Origin: Nocardia asteroides
GTDB lineage: Bacteria > Actinomycetota > Actinomycetes > Mycobacteriales > Mycobacteriaceae
Reading direction: 5' to 3'
DNA: 64,000 bases
Assembly: GCA_019930625.1 (NCBI GenBank)
Contig: CP082844.1
Coordinates: 7,130,001-7,194,000 of the forward strand
Below, one piece after another: positions 19,939-28,483 of this stretch. Each line of letters begins with the position of its first letter. The first letter of the stretch is position 1. A program made the translations under genes and the position numbers. The notes below the pieces were generated by a model. It was given only the letters and a program-made list of their open reading frames with translations, searched no databases and had not been told where the DNA came from.

Positions 19939-20937
19939 ATGACCGGTTTGCGCAGCTTGCGCGCATGGTGGTCGGCGCGACGGCGCTTCGAGTTCTGCCT
20001 CACCGTCGCGATGGTGATGGCGCTCACCGGCGTATGTGTCGCGTTGATCATGTTGCCCAACACGGTGCTTCCGAAACCGCGGGCCGCCGAACCCGGCACC
20101 GCCGAGGCCGTCGGCCAAGCGGCGGCCGCCGATCCGCGACTGGCCGAGGTGCGGCGCCTCATCGAACCGTTCGGACCGATCATCGCCCGCGAGGTGGCGA
20201 CCGGCGACGGACGGCGGTCGGTGGTCGTCGGGCACCCCGACCAGCGGAGCGACATCGAGGTTCTGGAGAGTGCGCTCGCCGACGCCATCGCCGCGGTGAC
20301 CGACGTGTGGGGTCCGAGCTGGGCGCAGTCCGCGCTCGTCGTCGTCGCCTCCTCCCCGTCCGAGTTCGCCGCCCTGGTGCGCTCGGCCGGCCTCCTGCCC
20401 GCCGAAGTCGCCGCCGCCTCGGTCGCCGACCCGTTCACGCCGGGTACTCGACCCACCGGCCAGCGCGTCGTCTTCGGTCCCGACGCGGGGCGCCGCCTCG
20501 ATCCCGAGGGCATGGCCACCCTGCTGCGGCACGAACTCACCCACATCGCGGCCCGCGCCGACACCGTCGACGGCGCCCCGCTGTGGATGCTGGAGGGTTT
20601 CGCCGACTACATCGCGCATCACGGCCAGGGCGAGCGGTTCACCGATATCGCCCCCACGCTCACCGCCCATGCCCACGTCGGCCGGATCCCCGAGGTTCTG
20701 CCCGCCGACGCCGACTTCTCCGGCCCCGACGCCGCGCTCACCTATGAAATCGCCTGGTCGATCTGCGCTTTCGTCGCCGAGAAATACGATCAACCCCGCC
20801 TCGTCCAGCTCTATCACCGCATCGCGGCTGGCAAGCAGGACCCGGCTGGCGAAGAGCTCGTCCTCGGCGAAGTACTCGGCACCACCCGCACCGCTTTCCT
20901 CGACGACTGGCGTTCCTGGCTCCGAGCAGTCGCGTAG
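19939..20937 (+). CDS. Membrane-anchored zinc metalloprotease, peptidase MA-like
   Basis: About 332 residues. A basic cytoplasmic start and one hydrophobic helix (about 18-40, FCLTVAMVMALTGVCVALIML) anchor a periplasmic or extracellular domain. The zinc-binding motif HELTH is in LLRHELTHIAARAD, followed about 20 residues later by LEGFADYIAHHG, whose E/D probably completes the gluzincin site. The context (cell-wall hydrolases before, pimB after) suggests an envelope role, but the substrate is unknown. ATG 19939 is chosen; GTG 19933 is equally possible. Confidence 0.75.
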   Translation: MTGLRSLRAWWSARRRFEFCLTVAMVMALTGVCVALIMLPNTVLPKPRAAEPGTAEAVGQAAAADPRLAEVRRLIEPFGPIIAREVATGDGRRSVVVGHPDQRSDIEVLESALADAIAAVTDVWGPSWAQSALVVVASSPSEFAALVRSAGLLPAEVAAASVADPFTPGTRPTGQRVVFGPDAGRRLDPEGMATLLRHELTHIAARADTVDGAPLWMLEGFADYIAHHGQGERFTDIAPTLTAHAHVGRIPEVLPADADFSGPDAALTYEIAWSICAFVAEKYDQPRLVQLYHRIAAGKQDPAGEELVLGEVLGTTRTAFLDDWRSWLRAVA

Positions 20938-20940
20938 GCC

Positions 20941-21011
20941 GAGACAGAGCGAGCGGCGATCGCTCGGACGCGAGCCACAAGGGGCCACGAACACGCCGCG
21001 ACGCAGTCGCG
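20941..21011 (+). repeat. Intergenic repeat family, copy D (right half only)
   Basis: Matches the right part of copy C: GGCGATCGCTCGGACGCGAG, CCACAAGGGGCCACGAACAC and GCCGCGACGCAGTCGCG. The left half, including the first inverted-repeat arm, is missing. Confidence 0.75.
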
Positions 21012-21038
21012 CAGATCCGACACAGTATTTTGTTGCGC

Positions 21039-22166
21039 ATGGCCCGAACTTTGCTGGTTACCAATGATTTCCCGCCGCGGCCGGGCGGTATCCAGTCGTA
21101 TCTGCAGGCGTTGGCCGGTGAGCTGCCGCCGGATGACCTGGTTGTCTACGCTCCGCGCTGGCGTGGCGACAGTCATCTGAAGTTCGATGCCGAACAGAAA
21201 TTCCAGGTCGTTCGTCATCCCACGACGCTGATGCTGCCGACTCCGCTCGTGCTGCGCCGGGCCACGCGTCTGCTGCGGAGCGAGAACTGCGACACGGTGT
21301 GGTTCGGGGCGGCGGCGCCGCTGGCGCTGATGTCGCCGGCGCTGCGCCGTGCGGGCGCCGAACGCATCCTGGCCAGTACCCACGGTCACGAAGTCGGCTG
21401 GTCGATGGTGCCGGGGGCCAGGCAGGCGCTGCGAGCCATCGGCGAGCACACCGACGTGGTCACCTACGTCAGCCGCTACACCCGTCGCCGATTCGCCTCC
21501 GCGTTCGGTGCGAACGCGGCGATGGAGTATCTGCCGCCCGGGGTGGACACCGATGTGTTCCGTCCGGATCCGGCGGCGCGGGCGGAGCTGCGCGAACGTT
21601 ACGGCCTGGGCGACCGTCCGACCGTCTTGTGCCTGTCCCGGCTGGTGCCGAGGAAGGGCCAGGACGCGCTGATCCTGGCGATGCGCGAGATCCGCGAGCG
21701 GGTCGAGGGCGCGGTGCTGGTGATCGCGGGCGGTGGCCCCTTCGCGGACAAGCTGCGCGCCCTCGCGGTCGCCGCGGGCGTCGACGACGACGTGGTGTTC
21801 ACCGGCCGCGTCCCGTCCGGCGAACTGGCCGCGCATCACACGCTGGCCGACGTCTTCGCGATGCCCTGCCGGACCCGGGGCGCCGGCCTGGACGTGGAGG
21901 GTCTCGGCATCGTCTACCTGGAAGCGTCCGCGTCGGGCGTTCCGGTAGTGGCGGGCAATTCCGGCGGTGCGCCGGAAACCGTGATCGAGGGCGAGACCGG
22001 GCGCGTGGTGGACGGCCGCTCCGTGCGGCAGATCGCCGACGCGGTGGTGGAGATCCTGTCGGATCGGGATGCCGCCGCACGGATGGGCGCGGCGGGGCGC
22101 GCGTTCGTCGAGCAGCAGTGGCGCTGGGACAACCTGGGCGCGCGCCTGCGACAGCTGCTGCGGTGA
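21039..22166 (+). CDS. pimB: GDP-mannose-dependent phosphatidylinositol mannoside mannosyltransferase (PimB')
   Basis: 375 residues, GT4/GT-B fold, cytoplasmic face of the membrane. N-terminal acceptor domain: MARTLLVTNDFPPRPGGIQS. C-terminal nucleotide-sugar domain: LSRLVPRKGQDALILAM, VIAGGGPFADKL and EGLGIVYLEASASGVPVVAG, containing the E-x7-E motif. PimB' adds the second mannose to PIM1. The order pimB followed by Rv2186c-, 2185c-, 2184c- and 2183c-like genes matches M. tuberculosis, but fadD15 is absent here. ATG 21039 fits the family; an upstream TTG at 21030 is unlikely. Confidence 0.9.
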   Translation: MARTLLVTNDFPPRPGGIQSYLQALAGELPPDDLVVYAPRWRGDSHLKFDAEQKFQVVRHPTTLMLPTPLVLRRATRLLRSENCDTVWFGAAAPLALMSPALRRAGAERILASTHGHEVGWSMVPGARQALRAIGEHTDVVTYVSRYTRRRFASAFGANAAMEYLPPGVDTDVFRPDPAARAELRERYGLGDRPTVLCLSRLVPRKGQDALILAMREIRERVEGAVLVIAGGGPFADKLRALAVAAGVDDDVVFTGRVPSGELAAHHTLADVFAMPCRTRGAGLDVEGLGIVYLEASASGVPVVAGNSGGAPETVIEGETGRVVDGRSVRQIADAVVEILSDRDAAARMGAAGRAFVEQQWRWDNLGARLRQLLR

Positions 22167-22195
22167 TCCGCGTCGCATCTACTACGCTCAGCGGA

Positions 22196-22579
22196 GTGAG
22201 CAGTATCCAGGTCGCAGATCAGACCTTCGTCGCCGCATCGGGGGCCGCCGTGGCCGAGCTGCTGGCGGGACCGAACACGTGGCGCCGCTGGTGGCCGGAC
22301 CTGGACTTGGAGGTCCGGGAGGACCGGGGTGAGAAGGGCATCCGCTGGTCGGTGGCCGGGGCGCTGACCGGGACCATGGAGGTGTGGCTGCAGCCCGCAC
22401 TCGACGGCGTGATCCTGCACTATTTCCTGCACGCCGAACCGCGGCCCGCGCTGCCCGTTGGCAAGCTCGCCGCGGCCAACCGGGCACGCCGGGTCGCCGG
22501 CAAGAACATGTCGTTCGAACTGAAGTCCCGGCTGGAGGCGGGTCGTCCGGCGGGCGTCGCTCCCGCGCCGCTTTCTTGA
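22196..22579 (+). CDS. Conserved hypothetical, SRPBCC-like (Rv2186c position)
   Basis: About 127 residues. The pattern ADQTFVAASGAAVAELLAGPNTWRRWWPDLDLEV followed by GALTGTMEVWLQPALDGVILHYFLHAEP is that of a START/SRPBCC lipid- or ligand-binding fold. GTG 22196 is chosen; GTG 22163, overlapping the pimB stop (GTGA), would add 11 residues and allow translational coupling. The next gene is also SRPBCC, so the two may act together on a hydrophobic ligand. The true function is unknown. Confidence 0.72.
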   Translation: MSSIQVADQTFVAASGAAVAELLAGPNTWRRWWPDLDLEVREDRGEKGIRWSVAGALTGTMEVWLQPALDGVILHYFLHAEPRPALPVGKLAAANRARRVAGKNMSFELKSRLEAGRPAGVAPAPLS

Positions 22580-22616
22580 TCCACCAGCACCGACGCTGAA
22601 AGGAATCGCTGTCCGC

Positions 22617-23054
22617 ATGGCCGACAGGACCCAGAGATCGATCGTCATCGAGGCCCCGTCGCAGCAGGTGATGTCCGTCATCGCCGATCTGGAGTCCTAC
22701 CCGGAATGGGTCTCGGCGGCGAAATCGGTCGAGGTGCTGGAAGCGGGGCCGGACGGTCTGGCCAGGACCGCGCGATTCGTGCTGGACGCCGGGGTGGTCA
22801 AGGACACCTATGTCCTGTCCTACGACTGGCGCGCCGATCGCAAGGCGGTCAGTTGGCGGCTGCTCAGCGGTGAGCTGCAGAAGGCGCAGAACGGCACCTA
22901 CGAGCTGATCGATCGGCCGGGCGGCGGCACCGAGGTCGTGTACACGCTGACCGTCGACCTGAACATCCCAATGATCGGCATGTTCAAGCGCAAGGCCGAG
23001 AAAGTGATCACCGACACCGCGCTGAAGGAACTGAAGAAACGGGTCGAAGGCTGA
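22617..23054 (+). CDS. SRPBCC family protein (TB16.3/Rv2185c type)
   Basis: 145 residues, cyclase/dehydrase-like SRPBCC fold: RSIVIEAPSQQVMSVIADLESYPEWV at the start, LDAGVVKDTYVLSYDWR in the middle, and a C-terminal helix KRKAEKVITDTALKELKKRVE lining the cavity. M. tuberculosis TB16.3 is the likely orthologue by order and sequence pattern. GAAAGGA at 22598-22604 serves ATG 22617. The stop overlaps the presumed CTG start of the ATPase gene, indicating coupled expression. Confidence 0.87.
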   Translation: MADRTQRSIVIEAPSQQVMSVIADLESYPEWVSAAKSVEVLEAGPDGLARTARFVLDAGVVKDTYVLSYDWRADRKAVSWRLLSGELQKAQNGTYELIDRPGGGTEVVYTLTVDLNIPMIGMFKRKAEKVITDTALKELKKRVEG

Positions 23055-24361
23055 CCGCGCACCAGACCCGGGTCGAACTGTTCATCGGCAAGGGTGGGGT
23101 AGGCAAGACCACGCTCGCGTGCGCCACCGCCATGGCCGAGGCTGGAGCGGGCCATCGCGTGCTGGTCGCCTCGCTCGACCAGGCGCACTCACTGGGCGAC
23201 GCGCTCGGCTTCCGTTTCCCGCACGACCCGGGCACCGTGACCGGTATCGCCACCGTGCTGCCCGGACTGGACGTGATCGAGGTGGACTCCCTCGCGCTGC
23301 TCGAGGACCGGTTCCGCGACGTAGTCCGGATGATCTCGACCGGCCGCGGGCACGAGCACGGTATCGATCTCGCCGCGCTGAACCCGGCGGAGCTGACCGG
23401 ATTGCCCGGCGTGCAGGAACTGCTGATGCTGGTGGAGATCGCCCAGTTCGCCGCCGAGGACGACTGGGATCTGATCGTCCTCGACTGCCCGCCGTCGGCG
23501 GACATGCTGCGCATCGTCACCGCGCCCGGCACCCTGCTCGGCTACGTCGAGCGGATGTGGCCACCGCATGCCAGGGCGATGAGCGCCACCGGCACCGACC
23601 TGCGCCGCGCCGTGCTCGCGGCCACGGTCGAGCGGATCGTCATGGCCGTCACGGAGGTTCGCGATCTGCTCGCCGACCACCGGCGCACCGGAGCGCGGCT
23701 GGTCACGGTGCCCGAGCGGGTCGCGGTGGCCGAATCGGAGCGGGTTCGTTCCGCCGCGGCGCTGCTTGGCCTGCGGCTGGACGCCGTACTGGTCAACAAG
23801 GTGCTGCCCGACCTCCCCCCGCCCACCGATCCGGCCGGAGCCGAACATCCGGCCGTGCAGTGGTATTCGCACCGGCGGGCCGAGCAATCGGAGGTCATCG
23901 CGGATTTGCGGAGCAAGATGCCGGGTATTCCGGTGGTGATCGCGCAGCACACCGGTCCCGAGCCGATCGGGCTGAATTCGCTGGCCGCGCTGTCACGGGC
24001 GATGGAGTCGGCGGGCGATACCGGCGACGCTGCGCTTATGCTGAGCGACAATCAGACGGAGGTCGACGCGAGTTCCGGCGAACCGCTGGTTCTCCGGGAA
24101 TCCGGCACCGGATTGCAGTCGGTGTACGCGCTGCGCATGCACCTGCCGGTGGTCGACGCCGCCACGTTGCGCCTTGGCCGAGTGGAGGACGATTTGATCG
24201 TGGGAGCGGACGGGGTCCGGCGCCGGGTGCGCCTGGCGCCGGTATTGCGGCGGTGCACGGTCGACAGCGCCGAACTCGATGACGAGTTCCTGGTGATCCG
24301 CTTCCGGCCCGATCCGCGGGTCTGGGCGCACGCGTCCGAAAGTGACGGACATGACCGGTGA
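23051..24361 (+). CDS. ArsA/Get3-like ATPase (Rv2184c type) with C-terminal HSP20-like domain
   Basis: About 436 residues. Deviant Walker A GKGGVGKTT lies at about residues 14-22, switch motif ASLDQAHS follows, and the Walker B region is DLIVLDCPPSADMLR. The C-terminal about 85 residues (LRMHLPVVDAATLRLGRVEDDLIVG) look like the ArsA HSP20-like module. Members of this group are SIMIBI ATPases linked to membrane-protein or envelope targeting; the role here is inferred. No ATG, GTG or TTG precedes the P-loop in frame: CTG 23051, overlapping the previous stop as CTGA, is the only near-cognate start in the right place. The next internal ATG (23132) would delete the P-loop. Confidence 0.82.
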   Translation: MTAHQTRVELFIGKGGVGKTTLACATAMAEAGAGHRVLVASLDQAHSLGDALGFRFPHDPGTVTGIATVLPGLDVIEVDSLALLEDRFRDVVRMISTGRGHEHGIDLAALNPAELTGLPGVQELLMLVEIAQFAAEDDWDLIVLDCPPSADMLRIVTAPGTLLGYVERMWPPHARAMSATGTDLRRAVLAATVERIVMAVTEVRDLLADHRRTGARLVTVPERVAVAESERVRSAAALLGLRLDAVLVNKVLPDLPPPTDPAGAEHPAVQWYSHRRAEQSEVIADLRSKMPGIPVVIAQHTGPEPIGLNSLAALSRAMESAGDTGDAALMLSDNQTEVDASSGEPLVLRESGTGLQSVYALRMHLPVVDAATLRLGRVEDDLIVGADGVRRRVRLAPVLRRCTVDSAELDDEFLVIRFRPDPRVWAHASESDGHDR

Positions 24362-24776
24362 TCCGCATTCGCCCGAGGGCGACGGGCCCGACGGCCGCAC
24401 CGCGCCGGACGGCGTCGCCGAATTCGCCGAGGAATTGAAACTGCTGGCCGAGGCGGTGCTGGAACGGGTCGAGCCGGTGCTGCGCCGCGCCGCCGACGGT
24501 CAGGTCGAGTGGTCCAGCTGCAGCTGGTGTCCGGTGTGCGCCGCCGCGGCGCTCGTGCGCGGTGAGCACCACGACGTGCTGGCCGCGCTGGCCGATCACG
24601 GCACCGCGATCGTCACCGTGCTGCGCGAGGCGCTGGCGGGGGTGCCGGTCGAACCGGTGATGCCCACCGACGCCGACCCGGAAACCGGTGCGCCGCATCG
24701 CCACGGTCGACGCGAGGACGCCGAGGACGGCGAAGGCCCCGGTTACGTCGACATTCCCGTGACGATCAAGGTATGA
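24351..24776 (+). CDS. Small Cys-motif protein, Rv2183c type
   Basis: 141 residues, acidic, no membrane segment. A helix (EFAEELKLLAEAVLERVEPVL) precedes SSCSWCPVCAAAALVRGE, a C-x2-C-x2-C cluster that could bind a metal. ATG 24351 overlaps the ATPase gene by 11 bp; GTG 24342 is an alternative. The stop overlaps the ROK kinase start (ATGA). Function is unknown. Its consistent place after the Get3-like ATPase suggests a partner role. Confidence 0.8.
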   Translation: MTGDPHSPEGDGPDGRTAPDGVAEFAEELKLLAEAVLERVEPVLRRAADGQVEWSSCSWCPVCAAAALVRGEHHDVLAALADHGTAIVTVLREALAGVPVEPVMPTDADPETGAPHRHGRREDAEDGEGPGYVDIPVTIKV

Positions 24777-25783
24777 CGCAGCAGATGGCCGATACGCGAC
24801 CGCTGACCGTCGGAATCGATGTCGGCGGCACCAACATCCGGGCGTCGGTGATCGACGACAGTGGCGAGGTGCTCGACACCGTCCAGGCTCCGACGCCGCA
24901 TTCCGCGCGGGCGCTGGAGGACGCGCTGGACCATGCCGTGCGCGACCTGTCCGGCAGGCACCCTATCGGGGCGGTCGGCCTCGCGGTCGCCGGGTTCATC
25001 AGCGGTGATCGCTCCACGGTGCGCTTCGCCCCGCATCTGCCCTGGCAGGACGCGCCGGTCGCCCAGCGCCTCACCGAACGACTGGAACTGCCGGTGATCC
25101 TGGAGCACGACGCCAACGCGGCGATGTGGGCCGAATACCGGTTCGGCGCCGCCGCGGGCGGACACAACGTGGTCCTCATCGCGATCGGCACCGGCATCGG
25201 CGCCGCCCTGCTGATCGACGGCCAGCTGTATCGCGGCTCGCACGGCGTCGCGCCGGAACTCGGTCACCTGCAAGTGGTTCCGCAGGGTCGGGCCTGTCCG
25301 TGCGGCAAGCGTGGGTGCTGGGAGCGGTATTGCAGCGGAACCGCACTGGCCGAAACCGCGATCGAGATGCTGGCCAGCGACCCGGTGCGGTCGGTGCTGG
25401 CCAGGGATGTAGCACGCGATCCCGGCTCGCTGACCGGACGGCGGGTCGCGGGCGCGGCGCAGGACGGTGACCCGCTCGCGGCACGGGTGATGGCCGACTT
25501 CGCGCGCTGGCTCGGGCTCGGACTGGCGTTCGTCAGCGACATCTTCGATCCGGATCTGGTGGTCATCGCGGGCGGCGTCAGCAGTTCGGCGCCGCTTTTC
25601 CTCGACGAGGCACGCGAGGAGTACGCGCGCGCGATCACCGGCGCCGGGCACCGGCCGCTGGCCCGCATCCGGACCACCCAGCTCGGGGAGGCCGCGGGCA
25701 TGATCGGTGCCGCCGATCTCGCCAGGGCGGCCCTGCCCACTGAAGCGCACAAGCCCGCGCGGATCGCGCGGACCCACCGTTGA
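24773..25783 (+). CDS. ROK-family sugar kinase (glucokinase-like)
   Basis: 336 residues. N-terminal ATP-binding motif VGIDVGGTNIRASVID, catalytic region LEHDANAAMWAEYRFG, GTGIGAALLIDGQL, and the ROK zinc signature CPCGKRGCWERYCSG. Most likely phosphorylates glucose or a related hexose; specificity cannot be read from the sequence. It is joined to the preceding gene by a 4-bp overlap, inserted between Rv2183c- and Rv2182c-like genes where, as I recall, M. tuberculosis has no kinase. Confidence 0.88.
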   Translation: MTQQMADTRPLTVGIDVGGTNIRASVIDDSGEVLDTVQAPTPHSARALEDALDHAVRDLSGRHPIGAVGLAVAGFISGDRSTVRFAPHLPWQDAPVAQRLTERLELPVILEHDANAAMWAEYRFGAAAGGHNVVLIAIGTGIGAALLIDGQLYRGSHGVAPELGHLQVVPQGRACPCGKRGCWERYCSGTALAETAIEMLASDPVRSVLARDVARDPGSLTGRRVAGAAQDGDPLAARVMADFARWLGLGLAFVSDIFDPDLVVIAGGVSSSAPLFLDEAREEYARAITGAGHRPLARIRTTQLGEAAGMIGAADLARAALPTEAHKPARIARTHR

Positions 25784-25960
25784 CGCCGGAGCGCACGACC
25801 TCGCGGCGTGGCGCGACACGCCGGTGTCCACCATCGGTCGGCGTGGGGGCCGAAGTGTGGTGAGATTCGCCGCTGCGGTTGGATGTGATCTTGCACCAAC
25901 GGTAAAGTCGGGATTTGACGCAGGTGCCCGCTACTATCCCGGTCCCGGGGGAAGGACGTC

Positions 25961-26692
25961 ATGTTCTACTGGCTGCTGAAGTTCGTGCTGCTGGGACCGT
26001 TCATTCATCTCTACAATCGGCCTACGGTCGAGGGTGTGGAGAACATTCCGGCGGACGGGCCGGCCATTATGGCGGGTAACCACCTCTCCTTCGCCGATTG
26101 GTTGTTCGCTCCGTTGCTGAGTCCGCGGCGGATCAACTACCTCGCCAAGGCCGAGTACTTCAACACCCCCGGCATCAAGGGCCGGTTCCAGAAGTTCTTC
26201 TTCAGCGCCTCGGGCCAGTACCCGATCGACCGCAGCGGCGCCGACGCCGCCGAGGACGCGCTGAACGCCGCCCGCAAGCTGCTCGACCAGGGCCGCTTGG
26301 TCGGCCTCTACCCGGAGGGCACCCGCTCCCCCGATGGCCGCCTGTACAAGGGCAAGACGGGCCTGGCCCGCCTGGCGCTGGAGACCGGCGTTCCCGTCAT
26401 CCCGGTCGCCGTCATCGGCACCGACCAGGTCAGCCCGCCCGGGCCGTTCCGCTGGCGCCGCAGGAAGGTCACCGTCAAGTTCGGCGAGCCCATCGATTTC
26501 TCCCGCTACGAGGGCATGGGCGGCAACCGCTTCGTCGAACGCGCCGTCACCGACGAGGTCATGTACGAACTCATGCGGCTCACCGGTCAGGAGTACGTCG
26601 ACGTCTACGCGCACAGCTTGAAGGAGGGCGTACCCAGCGGCAGCCGCCCCGCGGCCGTGTCCGTCCGCATTCCCGACACCGCCGCGGGCTGA
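25961..26692 (+). CDS. 1-acyl-glycerol-3-phosphate acyltransferase-like (PlsC family, Rv2182c type)
   Basis: 243 residues, membrane-associated. The acyltransferase block I NHLSFAD (H-x4-D), block III YPEGTRS and block IV VIPVAVIGTDQV are intact. It probably acylates lysophosphatidate in phospholipid synthesis; acylation of another glycerol or mannoside acceptor is possible given the pimB neighbourhood. GGGAAGGA before ATG 25961 is a good ribosome-binding site. A terminator hairpin follows, closing the pimB-to-plsC run. Confidence 0.88.
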   Translation: MFYWLLKFVLLGPFIHLYNRPTVEGVENIPADGPAIMAGNHLSFADWLFAPLLSPRRINYLAKAEYFNTPGIKGRFQKFFFSASGQYPIDRSGADAAEDALNAARKLLDQGRLVGLYPEGTRSPDGRLYKGKTGLARLALETGVPVIPVAVIGTDQVSPPGPFRWRRRKVTVKFGEPIDFSRYEGMGGNRFVERAVTDEVMYELMRLTGQEYVDVYAHSLKEGVPSGSRPAAVSVRIPDTAAG

Positions 26693-26705
26693 TCCAGTTC
26701 GTCTC

Positions 26706-26739
26706 CGGCCCCGAGACCGCACGGTCTCGGGGCCGTTTC
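26706..26739 (+). terminator. Hairpin terminator after the PlsC-like gene
   Basis: A perfect inverted repeat, 26706-26719 with 26722-26735 (14 bp each, effectively 13 bp around a GCAC loop), followed by TTTCG. It sits 14 bp after the stop. Confidence 0.85.
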
Positions 26740-26871
26740 GTGTCCGGCCCCGGGCGATACGCTGAGCGAGCGATAACGCGACAGCGAGAAGCACTGAGGC
26801 CGAGCGCCTATTGGCCGCACGGACCCAGCCCGTTCACGTGGCGTTGACGTAGTTGCGCCAAGGTGTCCCAC

Positions 26872-28431
26872 ATGACTGGCTCAGGACCATCCCGGCGCAC
26901 CGTCTTACGGGCCTCCGCGCTCGGACTCGTCGCAGCCCCGGCGCTGGCGGCATGCGCAGCGGACAGCGGCCCCGGGCTGGTCCGGCCGCGACCGGTGCTC
27001 ACGCACGGCGTAGCGGTGGGCGACCCACGCGCGGACGGCGCACTGATCTGGGCCCGCGCCGATCGTCCCGCCACGTTGATCGTGGAAACCGCCGCCACGG
27101 AATCGTTCACCGACGCCAAGCGTTTCACCGGTCCGTTGCTCACACCGGATTCCGACGGCACCGGCCGGGTGCGGGTCGACGGGCTGCCCGCGGGACAGCT
27201 GGTGCACTACCGGGTGACCCTGCGAGGCGAGGACGGCGCCACCTCCGAACCGGTCACCGGCGTCTTCCGCACCGCGCCCACCGCCGCGGCGGACATCAGG
27301 CTCCAGTGGTCCGGCGACGTCGCGGGCCAGGGCTACGGCATCAACCCCGACCTGGGCGGTATGACGATCTTCGCCGCCATGGTCGCCCGCGACCCGCACC
27401 TGTTCCTGCACTCCGGCGACTCCATCTACGCCGACGGACCGCTGAAGGAATCGGTGGCCCTGCCCGACGGACGGATCTGGCGCAATATCGTGAGCGAGGC
27501 GAAAAGCGCTGTCGCGCAGACATTGGACCAATTCCGCGGTAACTACGCCTACAACCTGACCGACGAGAACTACCGCCGCTTCAACAACTCGGTCGCCCAA
27601 GTGGTGCAGTGGGACGACCATGAGACGGTGAACAACTGGTACCCCGGCGGACTCGTCGCCGAATCCAAGGGCTACACCGAACGCGGCATGGACACCCTCG
27701 CCGCCAGCTCGTGGCAAGCCTTTCACGAGTGGATGCCGCTGGAGCCGAGAGAAGCGGTGGACGGTCGCCTGTATCGCAAGATCGCCTACGGTCCGCTGCT
27801 CGACGTCTTCGTGCTGGACATGCGCACGAACAAGGACGCCAACGACGCCAACAACGGACCCAACGGCCGCATTCTCGGCCCGGCGCAGACGCAATGGCTG
27901 ATCGACGGCCTGCGCGTGTCCACCGCCACCTGGAAGATCATCGCCAACGACTTGCCCCTCGGCGTGATCGTCCCGGACGGCGAACAGAAGAACACCACCG
28001 CCTACGAAGGCTCCGCCAACGGCGACCCCGGTGCGCCGTCGGGCCGGGAACGCGAGATCGCGCAGGTGCTGTCGTCGATCAAGGCGAACGAAGTGACCGG
28101 CGTCGTGTGGCTCACCGCCGACGTGCACTACACGGCGGCGCACCGCTATTCGCCCGAGCGCGCGGCCTTCACCGACTTCGACGAGTTCTGGGAGTTCGTC
28201 TCCGGTCCGCTGAACGCGGGCGCGTTCGGCCCGAACCAGCTGGACGGGACATTCGGCCCGGAAGCGGTCTACGTCCACGCGCCGCCGGCGCAGAACAGTT
28301 CGCCGCTGGACGGCTTTCAGCATTTCGGCGAGGTGCGCATCGACGGAAAGTCGAGGGAACTGACCGTCGACCTGTGCGATGCCGCCGGATCCGTCCTGTT
28401 CAGCAAGAGCCTTGCGCCCGCCTCGCGATAG
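26872..28431 (+). CDS. phoD: PhoD-like alkaline phosphatase/phosphodiesterase (Tat-exported)
   Basis: 519 residues. A twin-arginine signal (SRRTVLRASALGLVA) is followed by LAAC, a possible lipobox, so the protein may be a Tat-exported lipoprotein. An N-terminal PhoD domain (THGVAVGDPRADGALIWAR) precedes the metallophosphatase core with metal-binding motifs WSGDVAGQG, HSGDSIYADG, WDDHE and TADVHYTAA. PhoD releases phosphate from phosphodiesters and monoesters using Ca and Fe. ATG 26872 lies nine bases after AAGG; GTG 26863 would add three residues. No Pho-box was recognised upstream. Confidence 0.88.
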   Translation: MTGSGPSRRTVLRASALGLVAAPALAACAADSGPGLVRPRPVLTHGVAVGDPRADGALIWARADRPATLIVETAATESFTDAKRFTGPLLTPDSDGTGRVRVDGLPAGQLVHYRVTLRGEDGATSEPVTGVFRTAPTAAADIRLQWSGDVAGQGYGINPDLGGMTIFAAMVARDPHLFLHSGDSIYADGPLKESVALPDGRIWRNIVSEAKSAVAQTLDQFRGNYAYNLTDENYRRFNNSVAQVVQWDDHETVNNWYPGGLVAESKGYTERGMDTLAASSWQAFHEWMPLEPREAVDGRLYRKIAYGPLLDVFVLDMRTNKDANDANNGPNGRILGPAQTQWLIDGLRVSTATWKIIANDLPLGVIVPDGEQKNTTAYEGSANGDPGAPSGREREIAQVLSSIKANEVTGVVWLTADVHYTAAHRYSPERAAFTDFDEFWEFVSGPLNAGAFGPNQLDGTFGPEAVYVHAPPAQNSSPLDGFQHFGEVRIDGKSRELTVDLCDAAGSVLFSKSLAPASR

Positions 28432-28483
28432 CCCCCGAGTTCGGGGAAGCGGCGCGGGCCGCGCTGTGGTTAGCTTTTGGGCC

